A stretch of DNA of 64,000 nucleotides from NCBI GenBank assembly GCA_036768485.1, contig JAVLUZ010000154.1, positions 35,635,769 through 35,699,768 on the forward strand, written 5' to 3'. The DNA comes from Mermis nigrescens. Its lineage: Eukaryota; Nematoda; Enoplea; Mermithida; Mermithidae. Under the pieces are notes generated by a model, which was not told the origin of the DNA, ran no database searches, and worked only from the letters and a program-made list of their open reading frames with translations. The stretch's first letter is position 1; each line of letters opens with the position of its first letter. Both the position numbers and the translations under genes were made by a program. Positions 54,322 through 64,000 of this stretch are shown one piece after another.

Positions 54322-55936
54322 TGCTCGCGCGTGTTACACGCGGTGGCGACAAGTTAGCTTGTCTGTCCGCCTCGGCGTCAGATAACGCCATCACTAAACG
54401 TTTGGGAGATAAATCGTCATCCTCAGTGGAAATCGATGGTTCAACGTCAACCATGGGCGAATCGTATGGAATATCGGTTTGCGACGAAAACACAGAAGCT
54501 GGAGTGCTCGAGCTAGTTGGTTTTGACTTAGGTTCCGTGTCAGGCGCATTGACCGGGCCCAAAACTGGGTCGGCAACGGTCTGCGATTCCTGAGTATAGA
54601 ACATTGGATTCTCGAAAACATTAACGTGAGCCATCGCATCCGTTACAGAAGCGATGGTAGTGGCCGCAGCTATGGCCACTGGCGGTTGCGGAGCTGGGCA
54701 ATAAAAGTCCTCAGCTAAGATTAACTCTTCGCCATTCGAATCAACTTCAGCGTCAGCAGCTGCGCTGGTCGACTGTCCCTGAGGTGGCTTACTAGTCGAC
54801 AGCGGTATGCGCACCTTAGCTTTAGGACCGCTAGCCTTAATATACAGTTCATCGCCTGTAAACGAAACCGACATGGGTTTTCTATCGTCAGTAATGCGAT
54901 TATCTTGCGTGCACCCTTCTATCAATATAAACACATCGATAGTTATGAGGGCGTCCATCGCTAGATAATGCTGCATGTCCCTAGTTAAGGGTAAGCTCCA
55001 CGCCTGTCCGAAGTTATCAGGCGCGTTCGGATCAATATACATGTCAAAAAAGAATTCGGCCAAGCGCTTTAATGAGTGTGACTGCGCTTTAATGCGTAAA
55101 CGACGCGTAAACGTTCTCGCCAATGGCTGAATATCAATGAAATTTGCAATGAATGGATCTTTCCAGTGCAGTTTACTGCGAATTTCTGCATCCGGTATTG
55201 CCACAATTTCCTCGAAAGTTGGCCCATAAACATGGAAATACGCAAGTCGATCTTGCGTTGGGTCATAACAAACCATATATACGTTAGGTAAGCGCGTTTC
55301 AAGCAACTGGTGAAGCCCGAACGGAGGTTGCGGGAACTTCGCTAGATCCCAACAGAACACATGGCCGTTCGCGCTCGCAACTTGGACGTAGCGTACGAAT
55401 GGGCCATGGAGGTCCTGGTAAGTGGGACATAGTTGCTGATAACGCAAGTCCCAGGTCTTATAATGCCTGCCTTTTCTGTCATTCACAAATTCGGAATCAT
55501 AGCCTAAGAATAAAGTGCCATTTGTCATATTCGATGGCTGAATTAACGCCAAAATGGCGGCAAACGACTTCTGGTCATCGGAGATTATGACGGTGGGTAG
55601 AAGTCTGTTCTTTGGTACGCGAGGGGTTACCAAAGGAAATCTACCAAACCGATTCGCCCACCAGAGTTGCTGGTCGTTAATACGCTTTTTATGATTTACG
55701 ATTTTATGTGCTGCTTTATGCTTTATCCATTTTGCGGTAAATGATTCTAGACCGCCAACACGACTATTATCGTTTTGGGGTAACGGGTCTGGTACGACCA
55801 AGCCCCGCTCCAAAGCCATACTGGTCAATGCCGAACGAAACTCATCTAGGGACGCGGGATCACGCCCCTCAAATTTGCATCGGCGACCAGCTGCTTCCAA
55901 CAATGCCTCCTTGCTAGGGGTACCTTGTGCAGCCAT
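54188..55936 (-). CDS. DEDDy 3'-5' exonuclease-like ORF in the giant gypsy element
   Basis: 582 residues from ATG 55936, overlapping the integrase end by 91 nt in another frame. Residues about 140-345 match the RNase D/WRN exonuclease fold. Motif I is FLGYDSEF (D147, E149). VYMVCYDPTQDRLAYF carries the motif II Asp (D229 or D225). FIDIQPLART and SHSLKRLAEFF are the usual connecting helices. Motif III QHYLAMDA gives Tyr324 and Asp328, the DEDDy form. The C-terminal 230 residues are acidic, Pro/Ser-rich and probably disordered. All four metal-ligand positions appear present, so an active nuclease is plausible. I know of no standard gypsy element with this gene. Confidence 0.7.
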   Translation of the reverse strand: MAAQGTPSKEALLEAAGRRCKFEGRDPASLDEFRSALTSMALERGLVVPDPLPQNDNSRVGGLESFTAKWIKHKAAHKIVNHKKRINDQQLWWANRFGRFPLVTPRVPKNRLLPTVIISDDQKSFAAILALIQPSNMTNGTLFLGYDSEFVNDRKGRHYKTWDLRYQQLCPTYQDLHGPFVRYVQVASANGHVFCWDLAKFPQPPFGLHQLLETRLPNVYMVCYDPTQDRLAYFHVYGPTFEEIVAIPDAEIRSKLHWKDPFIANFIDIQPLARTFTRRLRIKAQSHSLKRLAEFFFDMYIDPNAPDNFGQAWSLPLTRDMQHYLAMDALITIDVFILIEGCTQDNRITDDRKPMSVSFTGDELYIKASGPKAKVRIPLSTSKPPQGQSTSAAADAEVDSNGEELILAEDFYCPAPQPPVAIAAATTIASVTDAMAHVNVFENPMFYTQESQTVADPVLGPVNAPDTEPKSKPTSSSTPASVFSSQTDIPYDSPMVDVEPSISTEDDDLSPKRLVMALSDAEADRQANLSPPRVTRASNGSKRDCYRFATDCLAIACGGPTSALGHQFARTFADFAAGSGRA

Positions 55937-58900
55937 GGGTCTGCAAAAGGAAAAACATTAGATAATGGTACGGCATGTGCTGTTTTAGAACCATTTAATA
56001 AACGTACAGGCGCGCAGTCCTTAGCTTTCTGTTCCCTGCCCGGTAAATCCTCAAAACTTATGACAACTGCCGGGGCAAGAGGGCGATGTGGTAATTTTAC
56101 CAACACAAAATCGCCAGGGACATACGCGTGTTTTTCCACAATTAAATCAGAGTAAGGTAGTTTAGGTTCAGGCAGAAGTCTATTCCTATGAACGTGATGA
56201 ATGATGAGAGGATTATAGACATATGCGATTTTCGCAGTTTCAGGCGTAGGTAAGTCAATAATTCGGTATGGCCCAACACGCTTGGGTGATAGTTTACCGA
56301 TTTCAGGTTGAATGACTGAGGTATTATTAAGATAGACTATATCCGAGAGATTAAAATTTGTGTGCGTTACGGATTTATCATATTGCGATTTTTGCTGCTT
56401 ACGCGCTTGCGTTAAGTTTTGAGACGCGATTTCATGCAGATCTTGCAAAGTCAGCTTTAAATCAATGACATATTTTTCCGCAACAGATGGTAAATTCGGA
56501 TTTATTGCGAAGTCATTTATAAGTAAAGTGTCAAGAGGAAATGCTGGTTCGCGACCATAAAGCATTTCGAAAGGAGATATATTAGTCGATGATTGTGGAG
56601 TCGCGCGGTATGCAAATAATGCAAAAGGTAGAAATTGCTCCCAATCATACTGGGAACGCGCACTCAGCTTAGACAAACAATCAATCAAAGTTCGATTATA
56701 ACGTTCCACCAACCCATCACACTGGGGGTGATATGGGGTTGTAAATATTTTCTGAACGTTTAATAATTTGCAAACTTCCGAAATGAGGGTAGATGTAAAA
56801 TTTGACCCCTGATCTGTCAAAAATTTTTTGGGAACTCCATAACGTGGTATGATTTCTCTTAGCAATAAATTTGCAATTGTTGTTGCTTTTATGTCAGAAA
56901 CAGCAAAAGCTTCCACGTATTTTGTAAAATAATCCATAAAAACTACAATTTGGTCATTTCCGGAGGGGGATTGCGGCATATGCAAACAATCGCACGCAAT
57001 GAGTTCAAAGGGCGCGGATACTTTGATTGGTTGCAATGGAACGGATGTGGAATTTAATGCGACCTTACGTTGTAAGCACACATCACAATTCCGACACCAC
57101 GCGATCACATCATTTTCCATGCGCGGCCACCAATAACGCATTTGTATGGCGGGCAAAATTTTGCGCGATGAAAAATGAGCTCCGAAAATAGAGTCATGAA
57201 ATTCCGTTAATATAAAACGACGCAAAGATTTGGGTATGACTATTTGATGAACGACAGTTGGTGAACGCTTAGGTTGAAAACGACAAAAAAGTACATCGTT
57301 TACGAGAAAAAATTCGTCACAATATTTTTTCGTTGTTAAGTCATTCAATGCGATGCGAATTTTATGCAATTCATCATCTGCACGTTGCTCAGCGAGTAAA
57401 CGCGCAGGTGTTAGCATTTCAGCTTTTTCGGCATCGGTAAGTAATAAGCGTTCGCGAAATGTAGGTGGTTTCGAATTGGTAGGATCGGTTTGCGCAGTAG
57501 GATTATTATTTTGCGCATTTGGATGATTAATTGGTGCAGTAGGCGCATTATCGCACGATCGGTCAGGTGGAACCGATTCATCATCTGACTCAGAATCTTC
57601 GGATTCTAAATTTGCGATGTTAACGATATTTTTGCGCTCTACTTTATATTTGCGTTCTGCATGATCATATTTAGGATGTCGTGAAAGAAGATCAGCTGCG
57701 CAGTTATATGCACCAGGAACATAAACGATATCATATTCGTATTCCTGTAATTTGAGACCCCAACGGCGTAAACGACTCGATGGGTCTTTCACGTTTACTA
57801 ACCAGGTTAACGCTTGATGATCAGTTTCGACAATAAATTTTTTACCGTAAAGATAGTGTCGATAATGCTTGATGGCCCACACTACCGCTAACGCTTCTTT
57901 TTCTGAAGTAGCATAATTACATTCAGCAGAATTTAGCACGCGACTAGCGTAGCTAAGAATAAAACGATTTTTGGATGGTAAATGTTTTTGCGTCAAAATA
58001 GCACCTAACGCATAGTTACTTGCATCAGTTGTTAAAATAAATTGGTGCTCATCATCGAATTTCGGTAATTGTAAAATAGGTGGGGACGTAAATGCTTTCT
58101 TCAGAAGCTCAAAGGCGGTTTGGTGTTCAGCCTTCCAGCAAAATTCGACATCTTTACGAAGAAGATGGAATAATGGTTTAGCGATTTTAGCAAGATCCTT
58201 AACGAATTTCTTAAACCATTGGACTAAGCCAAGGAATTTCTGCAAGGATTTAACGGTTTTCGGCACGGGAAACGAGATTAAGTCTGCGACTTTGGACATG
58301 TCAGGAGCGATGCCCATTGCACTTATGCTGTGGCCAAGAAATTTTACCTCTGCATGCGCAAGATGGCATTTATCAGGCTTTACACGTAAGTTTGCCTTTT
58401 TAAGAGCAATGAAGACGTTTTCAAGATCTTTTAAATGTTCTTCGAAAGTACGTGAAAAAATAATTATGTCATCGATGTAAACGAGACAAGATTTCCAATT
58501 TAGACCTGCGAGCACAAGCTCCATTAGTCTTTGAAAATCTGCGGGTGCATTTTTTAAGCCAAAAGGTAAAACTTCAAATTCGTAATGACCAACAGGACAT
58601 ATAAATGCTGTTTTTTCGCGAGATTTATTATCGAGTGGAATTTGCCAGTATCCAGATTTTAAATCGAGTGTGCTAAAATATGCGGCATTGCCTAAGGTGT
58701 CAAAATAATCATCTAATTGCGGAAGAGGATAAACTTGCGTTTTAGTAATGTCATTTAACCGTCGATAATCGACGACTGGCCTAAGGGAACCGTCCTTTTT
58801 TCCAATGAGAAATAATGGACTTGCCCATGGGCTAGTAGTAGGTCGAATAATTTTATCCGCAAGCATTTCATTTATAATTTTCTGCATAGATTCTCTTCTA

Positions 58901-59037
58901 GAATGCTCAACACGATAAGTTTTTCCAACAACGGGTGGATTATCCCCTGTGTCAATATGATGTTTCATCAAGGGGGTACGACCGAGAGGTTCGTTTTTTA
59001 ATGCAAAAATTGAGTCGTATTTTAAGACAAAGTTCAC
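55846..59037 (-). CDS. Pol: reverse transcriptase, RNase H, integrase (giant gypsy element)
   Basis: 1063 residues from 59037. Reverse transcriptase has SPLFLIGKKDGSLRPVVDYR, FSTLDLKSGYWQIPL and YIDD in LVYIDDIIIFSR near 190. RNase H has TTDASNYALGAIL and VETDHQALTWL. The integrase HHCC domain is HDSIFGAHFSSRK to CDVCLQRK, with the catalytic core IACDCLHM, FLTDQGSNFTS and HPQCDGLVERYNRTL. A C-terminal SPKRVGPYRII is the GPY/F-type module. The frame is intact. Upstream, the protease-linker frame ends at 58952, so a frameshift of about one base near 58990-59037 joins them. Confidence 0.9.
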   Translation of the reverse strand: MNFVLKYDSIFALKNEPLGRTPLMKHHIDTGDNPPVVGKTYRVEHSRRESMQKIINEMLADKIIRPTTSPWASPLFLIGKKDGSLRPVVDYRRLNDITKTQVYPLPQLDDYFDTLGNAAYFSTLDLKSGYWQIPLDNKSREKTAFICPVGHYEFEVLPFGLKNAPADFQRLMELVLAGLNWKSCLVYIDDIIIFSRTFEEHLKDLENVFIALKKANLRVKPDKCHLAHAEVKFLGHSISAMGIAPDMSKVADLISFPVPKTVKSLQKFLGLVQWFKKFVKDLAKIAKPLFHLLRKDVEFCWKAEHQTAFELLKKAFTSPPILQLPKFDDEHQFILTTDASNYALGAILTQKHLPSKNRFILSYASRVLNSAECNYATSEKEALAVVWAIKHYRHYLYGKKFIVETDHQALTWLVNVKDPSSRLRRWGLKLQEYEYDIVYVPGAYNCAADLLSRHPKYDHAERKYKVERKNIVNIANLESEDSESDDESVPPDRSCDNAPTAPINHPNAQNNNPTAQTDPTNSKPPTFRERLLLTDAEKAEMLTPARLLAEQRADDELHKIRIALNDLTTKKYCDEFFLVNDVLFCRFQPKRSPTVVHQIVIPKSLRRFILTEFHDSIFGAHFSSRKILPAIQMRYWWPRMENDVIAWCRNCDVCLQRKVALNSTSVPLQPIKVSAPFELIACDCLHMPQSPSGNDQIVVFMDYFTKYVEAFAVSDIKATTIANLLLREIIPRYGVPKKFLTDQGSNFTSTLISEVCKLLNVQKIFTTPYHPQCDGLVERYNRTLIDCLSKLSARSQYDWEQFLPFALFAYRATPQSSTNISPFEMLYGREPAFPLDTLLINDFAINPNLPSVAEKYVIDLKLTLQDLHEIASQNLTQARKQQKSQYDKSVTHTNFNLSDIVYLNNTSVIQPEIGKLSPKRVGPYRIIDLPTPETAKIAYVYNPLIIHHVHRNRLLPEPKLPYSDLIVEKHAYVPGDFVLVKLPHRPLAPAVVISFEDLPGREQKAKDCAPVRLLNGSKTAHAVPLSNVFPFADPWLHKVPLARRHCWKQLVADANLRGVIPRP

Positions 59038-60164
59038 GAATTTGTTGCTGCTGTCTAGAATTAACGGCGGAGCCGTTTAAAGCTTTATTTATTGATGCAA
59101 AAAGTTCTGGTGTCCTATCATCCAAAGATGAAACGTGTGACACAACTTCGGCATCAGTGGTTAAAGAACCTATTATTTCACCAGAGTCAATGCGAATTGG
59201 CGCTTTAGAGATGTTACAAACGCGAACAGGTATTAAAGGTTGTGAAGCATCGACTATAGACGGAGCAACAAAAAGTGAAGTTTTTTCCATAAAATCGGGA
59301 TTTGGTTCAAATAATGCGAAGTCAAAATTGCAAGAACCATGACTTATATAGCCAGGTGTAATTAATTCATGCCTAGGTTGTATAATAACAGGCTCAGGTA
59401 ACGAAACATGCACACACACAACACCAGAGGTAGTTGCGTTGGGTTTCGCGCGGAAATTGCAATTTTTCGTGAGATGAAAGTAAATTAACCTTTATGCCGT
59501 TTATGAAAGCACAACGCTCAATAGGATTAACCCACATGAGTGCGGATTCGCAAAAATCATATCCTAAGAGCATGTCTTCCGGCAAATGATCAATTATAGC
59601 TACTGAAGTAGAGATAGATTGTTCCGCAATTGTTAAAGTCATATTTACTTTATAACGAACGACTGCGGTGATTTCGCCTACACCATGTACGACTTGTGAA
59701 ACCTGTTTAGGTGGTAAATTAAAACCAAGACGTAAGAATGCAGACGTGGTCATCATGGTGACCTGTGAACCCGTATCTATGAGAGCAGGTACGTCAACGC
59801 CATGAACTTTAACGAGAATGGTGGGTAAATTTGTCCCAGCATGGCTTACGATAGGAATAGTAGGATCTAAGGTCTTAGACGGAGGTAGATTGATTTTCTC
59901 ATAAGTTGCAAGACGACGTTGTAGACGTTCGTACTCTTCAAGAAATTCTTGCGACGCGAATAAATTAGGACGCGCGCTAGATTCTGGCCCTTTCGCAGTA
60001 ACCGTGTTCACATCATGAGGAGATGTAAGGGTTGGCTGCGGTGGGGGCACATTTGTGGCGGGTTGGTTATCAGCCGTATATGTGACATATGGACGATTAA
60101 AATTATTGTCGTTGCGATAATTCGAGTTATAGTATGTTCCACGCTGTTCATTTGGAAATTGCAC
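58952..60164 (-). pseudogene. Protease and linker region of the giant gypsy element, frameshifted
   Basis: The frame 60164-59394 holds the aspartic protease: VPALIDTGSQVTMMTTSAF and the flap/second strand HLPEDMLLGYDF. A second frame (59419-58952) carries the linker to RT (VIIQPRHELITPGYISHG, IDSGEIIGSLTT). The frames overlap by 26 nt at about 59400. It is downstream of the Gag zinc knuckle as in other gypsy elements. Either a decayed junction or a programmed shift would explain the break. Confidence 0.75.
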
Positions 60165-62664
60165 AAAAGGTGTATTTTGGCGCGGTTGATTATTATAACG
60201 ATTATCGTAACGCGAATTTTGATAATTAGCACGCGAATTTTGGTAATAATCATTACGATTTTGCCGAAAATTCGATCGTGATTGCTTTGATTCAAAGCGA
60301 TTATCATTATTCGCATAGTTAGATGAACGATGTTGACTAGAGTTACGATATCGTGATTGAGATCGCTGCCTATTTTGCGAATTCGAACGCGATGGCGAAC
60401 GATTTTGTCGCGAAAAGAACGCGATTGGCTGCGATTGCGAGCCATAGAATTGGTATTCCGATCAGCTTGGTTATTATAATTAGCGTTATTAGACGTTTCT
60501 TGCCTTTGACGCGTGAAACATTCCTCATAAATGTGACCTATGCGCTTGCAAAAGGTACAATATCTACGAGAAGAATTTTCTGGTTTCTCAGCACGCGATG
60601 AGCGATGAAACGTTCTATGACGTGAACGATTTGAATCATTTTGGTTAGATGCGCGAGGAGTATCTTTAGGTACTACGCTGCCTACGGGAGCAGCTGTTAC
60701 CGATACATAAGGCGTTACTGCCTTTTTATCCTCAAATTCTTTATTAGCAAATTCAGCGCTAAGCGCATTGTCCAAAAATTCAGCTAATGATGCTCTAGGT
60801 TTTTTGTGATATGCCTCTTTCGAAATGTGTGGTAATAAACCTTGTTTTAGTTGATGTCGCATTAAATTATTAAAATGTGGCGAGTCAACTTCAAGATAGG
60901 GATCCGATTTAATTAACTCTTCGCGAAGCGAGAGATAATAAGCTTTAACCGATTCGTTAGGCTGCTGTTTGTGCGACAAAAACGATTGAAGAGCGCACCG
61001 GTGTCCATCGGACAAAATTCGGTTATTAGCGCTTGCTTCATTTTCGAATAAGATTGTTGTATATCAGCAGGTAACAAATGGTATAAACGCAAAACATAAG
61101 GGTCAAGAAATCCAGTTGCGAATTTTAGACGATCAGCCTTGTCAATATCATAGGTATTGGCAAGCGATTCAAATTCTGCAAAATATGCTTTTATATCCGA
61201 TTTATCGCCATCAAAAAATTTTTTATTTGCAATTGCAAATTGCATCTGCTGCAAAAATGGTCCGCGATTCAAGGAATCAGCGAGACGCGAGTCACCACGC
61301 GAGCTTCCAGATGAAGAACCTGAACTATGGCGGTGACGTCGTCTGCGCGATCGACTTTTGCGACGCGAGCGACGACTGCGCGGGCGATCATAGCTGCTAG
61401 ATGAGCTGTCGTCAGAGAATTTGACATGTTTTTTCCTACTAGACGATTCAGATAAGGGAGCAGATTCGTTTTGCAGATGTGCAGATTCATTATTAATGCC
61501 AGATAAGTTTATCTCAACAGGTTGCATTTCGATATTAGAAGAATGCAAAATAGGATTATTAGGTGGTATTTCCACATTTATAGGATTAGGTACATAATTA
61601 TTTGGTAAGATTTCGCCTTGAGGTGGAAAGTACTGCAGCGGTGGTGGATTCAGTTGCTGCTGCGAGTTCGCAATAGAAGGATTAGGTACGAAAGAAGGTG
61701 CATTACGATTTAAGGGCAGCAAAGGCCGAGATCGCGACGTCTGCAAAATCGATACCGACGGCTGCGAAATCGTAGGTATATTCTCCGAAAAACCCGAGTT
61801 TTGCACTGGTTGCAAACCCGTGTCTACAGGATTCTGTGACAAATTAGAAATCTCAGGCGCGCGATTCGTACGATTTTGAATGATATTTTCGGGAACAGTT
61901 TCCGAAGGTGAGCGTGAATTTGATGCGCTGTTGCCAGTGGACAACAATGAAGATGCCCTATGCGTACTTTGCGCACGAGTCGCACTTTGCGCATTAAATT
62001 CAGAAAAATTTGCGCTATCGATTGAGTGGTTAACGCGCTCAGATACATTATTTTCTATGCGATTCAGAACTGGTTGGGGTTTAAGCATAGTGCTTAGCTC
62101 CAAACGCAGTTTACGCATTTCATCCGCATTTTCCTTTTTATCTTGATCAACGCGCGTAGAAAGATCCGAAAATTGCAAATGAATAGCTTGTAGCGCTTTC
62201 AAAATAAGATCATTAGTCACATTAGCATTAGCACGCTCTCTGTCGGCATTCATGCTGCGACTATGATTACTTTCTACGTCAGAATCGGGATTTTCGCGCT
62301 CCGAACTGGTTTCAGGATTATTTGCCGTGTTAATGGTAGTCGTATTATCAATCATTGTATGATTTGATGAATTGTCAATATTAGGGTCCGATCTAGTTAA
62401 CGAAGTTTGATTAATGCGAGATCGCATGGTACTCAAAGATAGTTCATCTTCAGACTGTGTATTACTCGCGGCATGTAGTGACGCGGGTAATTTATCATTA
62501 TTCGCCTTAGTCGTTACGTCTCTCATAATTGTGTCATTACTCGCAGAATTACTCGCGCTATTAGAGTCAACAGGCGCGGTAGGTAATTGGCGAGCTGAAG
62601 TAGGTGGCGTAGAAGGTTTTTTCAATTTAGCGGGCGGTGTCCGCAAAACCTTTTTTCCTGCCAT
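60008..62664 (-). CDS. Gag of the giant gypsy element (two overlapping frames)
   Basis: ATG 62664 starts MAGKKVLRTPPAKLKKPS. The first 380 residues are low-complexity (Ser/Asn/Thr-rich), followed by an RS-rich basic block (RRSRRKSRSRRRRHRH) and the retrotransposon gag domain (FDGDKSDIKAYFAEFESLA, YHLLPADIQQSYSKMKQAL). The frame changes near 61000; the next frame continues with NESVKAYYLSLREELIKSD and a knuckle CTFCKRIGHIYEEC. A further shift near 60400 leads into the protease frame. Gag packages the RNA genome. The long N-terminus is unusual for gypsy Gag. Confidence 0.8.
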
Positions 62665-63249
62665 TTTTAGGTATCAAAAATGTCGAAAAATGTGACCTTG
62701 GGTAAAATAAATTTCAGTACGTCGAAATTTTTCCCAAAATAAATGTTTCGAATTTGGCCTTTGTCGATCCGAAAAACAGGTTTTTCCACGTAAATAGTAC
62801 TTCCTTACGTGAAGTAAGATATACCTGACGTGAAATGATCGAAAACAGGTAGGACTAAGCCTAACGCGCAAAAACGTGTACGTGGTTAGAAAAACAGGTA
62901 GGTAAACACCCAAATGACGGAATTTCGTCGTCAAGAGAGAAAAATGATGAATCGTCGCCTGTGGGTCGACGTTTATAGAAAAATGCGAGCGTGAGAGCTG
63001 CCTTCGTCGATAAAAGTTTCGACGGAAATAGAAAAATAACGATGACTTTACCACGATACACAAAATCTTTACCACGGACGCTTACTTAAATTGCGCACTG
63101 CCACGATCGCGGTCGATACAACAACAAAGGTGAACGAAATGTTACACATTCTTAGATGGCCAAAATGATAAATTTTTGGATCGAAAAATAATTTTACGAT
63201 GATTGATCAGCTCGGCTGTAGCTAGCAGCCTAAAGGAGGGAACGTCCAA
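62665..63249 (-). other. 5' leader of the giant gypsy element
   Basis: Lies between the 5' LTR and the gag ATG. The minus strand begins TTGGACGTTCCCTCC at 63249, giving a primer-binding site one base from the LTR. The remainder has only short frames. Confidence 0.6.
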
Positions 63250-64000
63250 TGTAAATGTAGCCGGTTCGATCTGGGTCTACAGAATCGTCACAGATACGAA
63301 CCGTGCTAACATTCACCTGCGAGATTTACCTAGGTACGTAGGTACTTAAGTCTACGCTTAGTGCTGGCCCCGATCGCGCGGCTCTGAATGGCTTTCGATC
63401 TTTGGACCCTTACAGACCTTACGGCTTCGATCCCCTCAGCCCTAATATTGCTGGCTGCTTCTCGTCGGGTGATCTCAGCAGCTACGCCCTAAGACCTAAG
63501 GCTACCTACCTAGTCTCGGTATTTGCCGCGGAGGTCAGTTGACCTATCTCAAGCTCAAGTTGTTTATTTAACTTATTTTCAATCAGTGCCTGATCAGAAA
63601 TGTTTTTGGTTCCTAATATGTGTAGCACGCTGAACAATGAAAACAACAACAACGAGCTCTACGCTGATCAATCATCCTTAAAAATTAAATAATATTTTTG
63701 ATCAATTTTTGGCTTGAGAAATAAATTATGATTTCCAAATAAAATAAACTATCATACGAAATTTACCTATCAGTCCACTATGATGGGTAGAAGTCCTCGA
63801 CGTAGGGATGGTGGCCGACCTAACCCTCGGTATAACCAAAAACCACTGGGTAGGTTTTCTCTAATTTTAATTCGACGCAGAAATCACGGCCTACAGCCGG
63901 ACAACAAAATACGCAAAAGAAAAACGATAATGTACAGAGTGTACAGTCAAATAACCGGCCAACGAAAAACCAAAAGCCAGACTCTAAACTACAACGTTAC
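63250..64000 (-). repeat. 5' LTR of the giant gypsy element, partial
   Basis: 751 of about 1077 bp are visible, from TGTAAATGTAGCC to the window end, matching 49620-50370 with scattered substitutions. Confidence 0.9.

Larger units (their letters stand above)
49620..64000 (-). mobile_element. Giant Ty3/gypsy element with two extra ORFs (5' LTR cut by window end)
   Basis: Left LTR 49620-50696 and right LTR 63250 onward share the same sequence (about 97 percent by eye over the visible 750 bp). A primer-binding site TGGACGTTCCC and a polypurine tract GTGGGGGAG flank the interior. On the minus strand the order is gag, protease, RT, RNase H, integrase, a DEDDy exonuclease ORF and ORF3, then the 3' LTR. 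The full length would be about 14.7 kb. Frameshifts in gag, protease and ORF3 suggest this copy is inactive or uses recoding. Confidence 0.9.

Overview
The window looks like arthropod nuclear DNA dominated by mobile elements. It is AT-rich, has spliceosomal GT-AG introns, and carries Ty3/gypsy retroelements, hAT elements and a Maverick/Polinton-like element. Short GGTAGGTACCTA-type words are frequent, which I associate with sap-feeding Hemiptera such as aphids or scale insects, but the species is a guess. I found no confident conventional host gene and no tRNA or rRNA gene.

Layout. 1-10.3 kb is mostly non-coding, with several copies of two small hAT-type MITE families (called R1 and R2 here). 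About 10.6-28.2 kb is a decayed Maverick/Polinton-like (adintovirus-like) element. On the minus strand, from the right, it carries small novel genes, a retroviral-type integrase, a minor capsid protein, a basic protein, the major capsid protein (split by a solo LTR), an adenain-like protease, a packaging ATPase, small genes including an AT-hook protein, and a 5'-only PolB gene that contains introns. Its left part holds a gene for a two-lobed TATA-binding-protein-like factor, a tandemly duplicated secreted/membrane protein gene and possible leucine-rich paralogs. The same 8-mer, TATAAATA, lies upstream of most of its genes, so a TBP-like factor and TATA promoters occur in one element.

28.4-36 kb holds one unknown gene and then a large non-coding array of diverged repeats arranged as a multi-kb imperfect inverted repeat rich in TTTACAC/GTGTAAA. 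36.7-38.2 kb holds an R2 MITE next to an internally deleted hAT transposon with a perfect 8-bp target duplication. 40.1-41.1 kb is a nest of MITEs.

41205-48567 is a young gypsy-type element on the minus strand with about 220-bp LTRs. A single open frame of about 2174 codons reads gag, then a transmembrane env-like glycoprotein, then protease-RT-RNase H-integrase. The order gag-env-pol is unusual.

49620 to beyond the window end is a giant gypsy element (over 14.4 kb, minus strand) with about 1.08-kb LTRs and gag-pol. Two overlapping extra ORFs lie between integrase and the 3' LTR; one is a DEDDy-type 3'-5' exonuclease homolog and the other is unrecognised. An R1 MITE has inserted into its 3' region.
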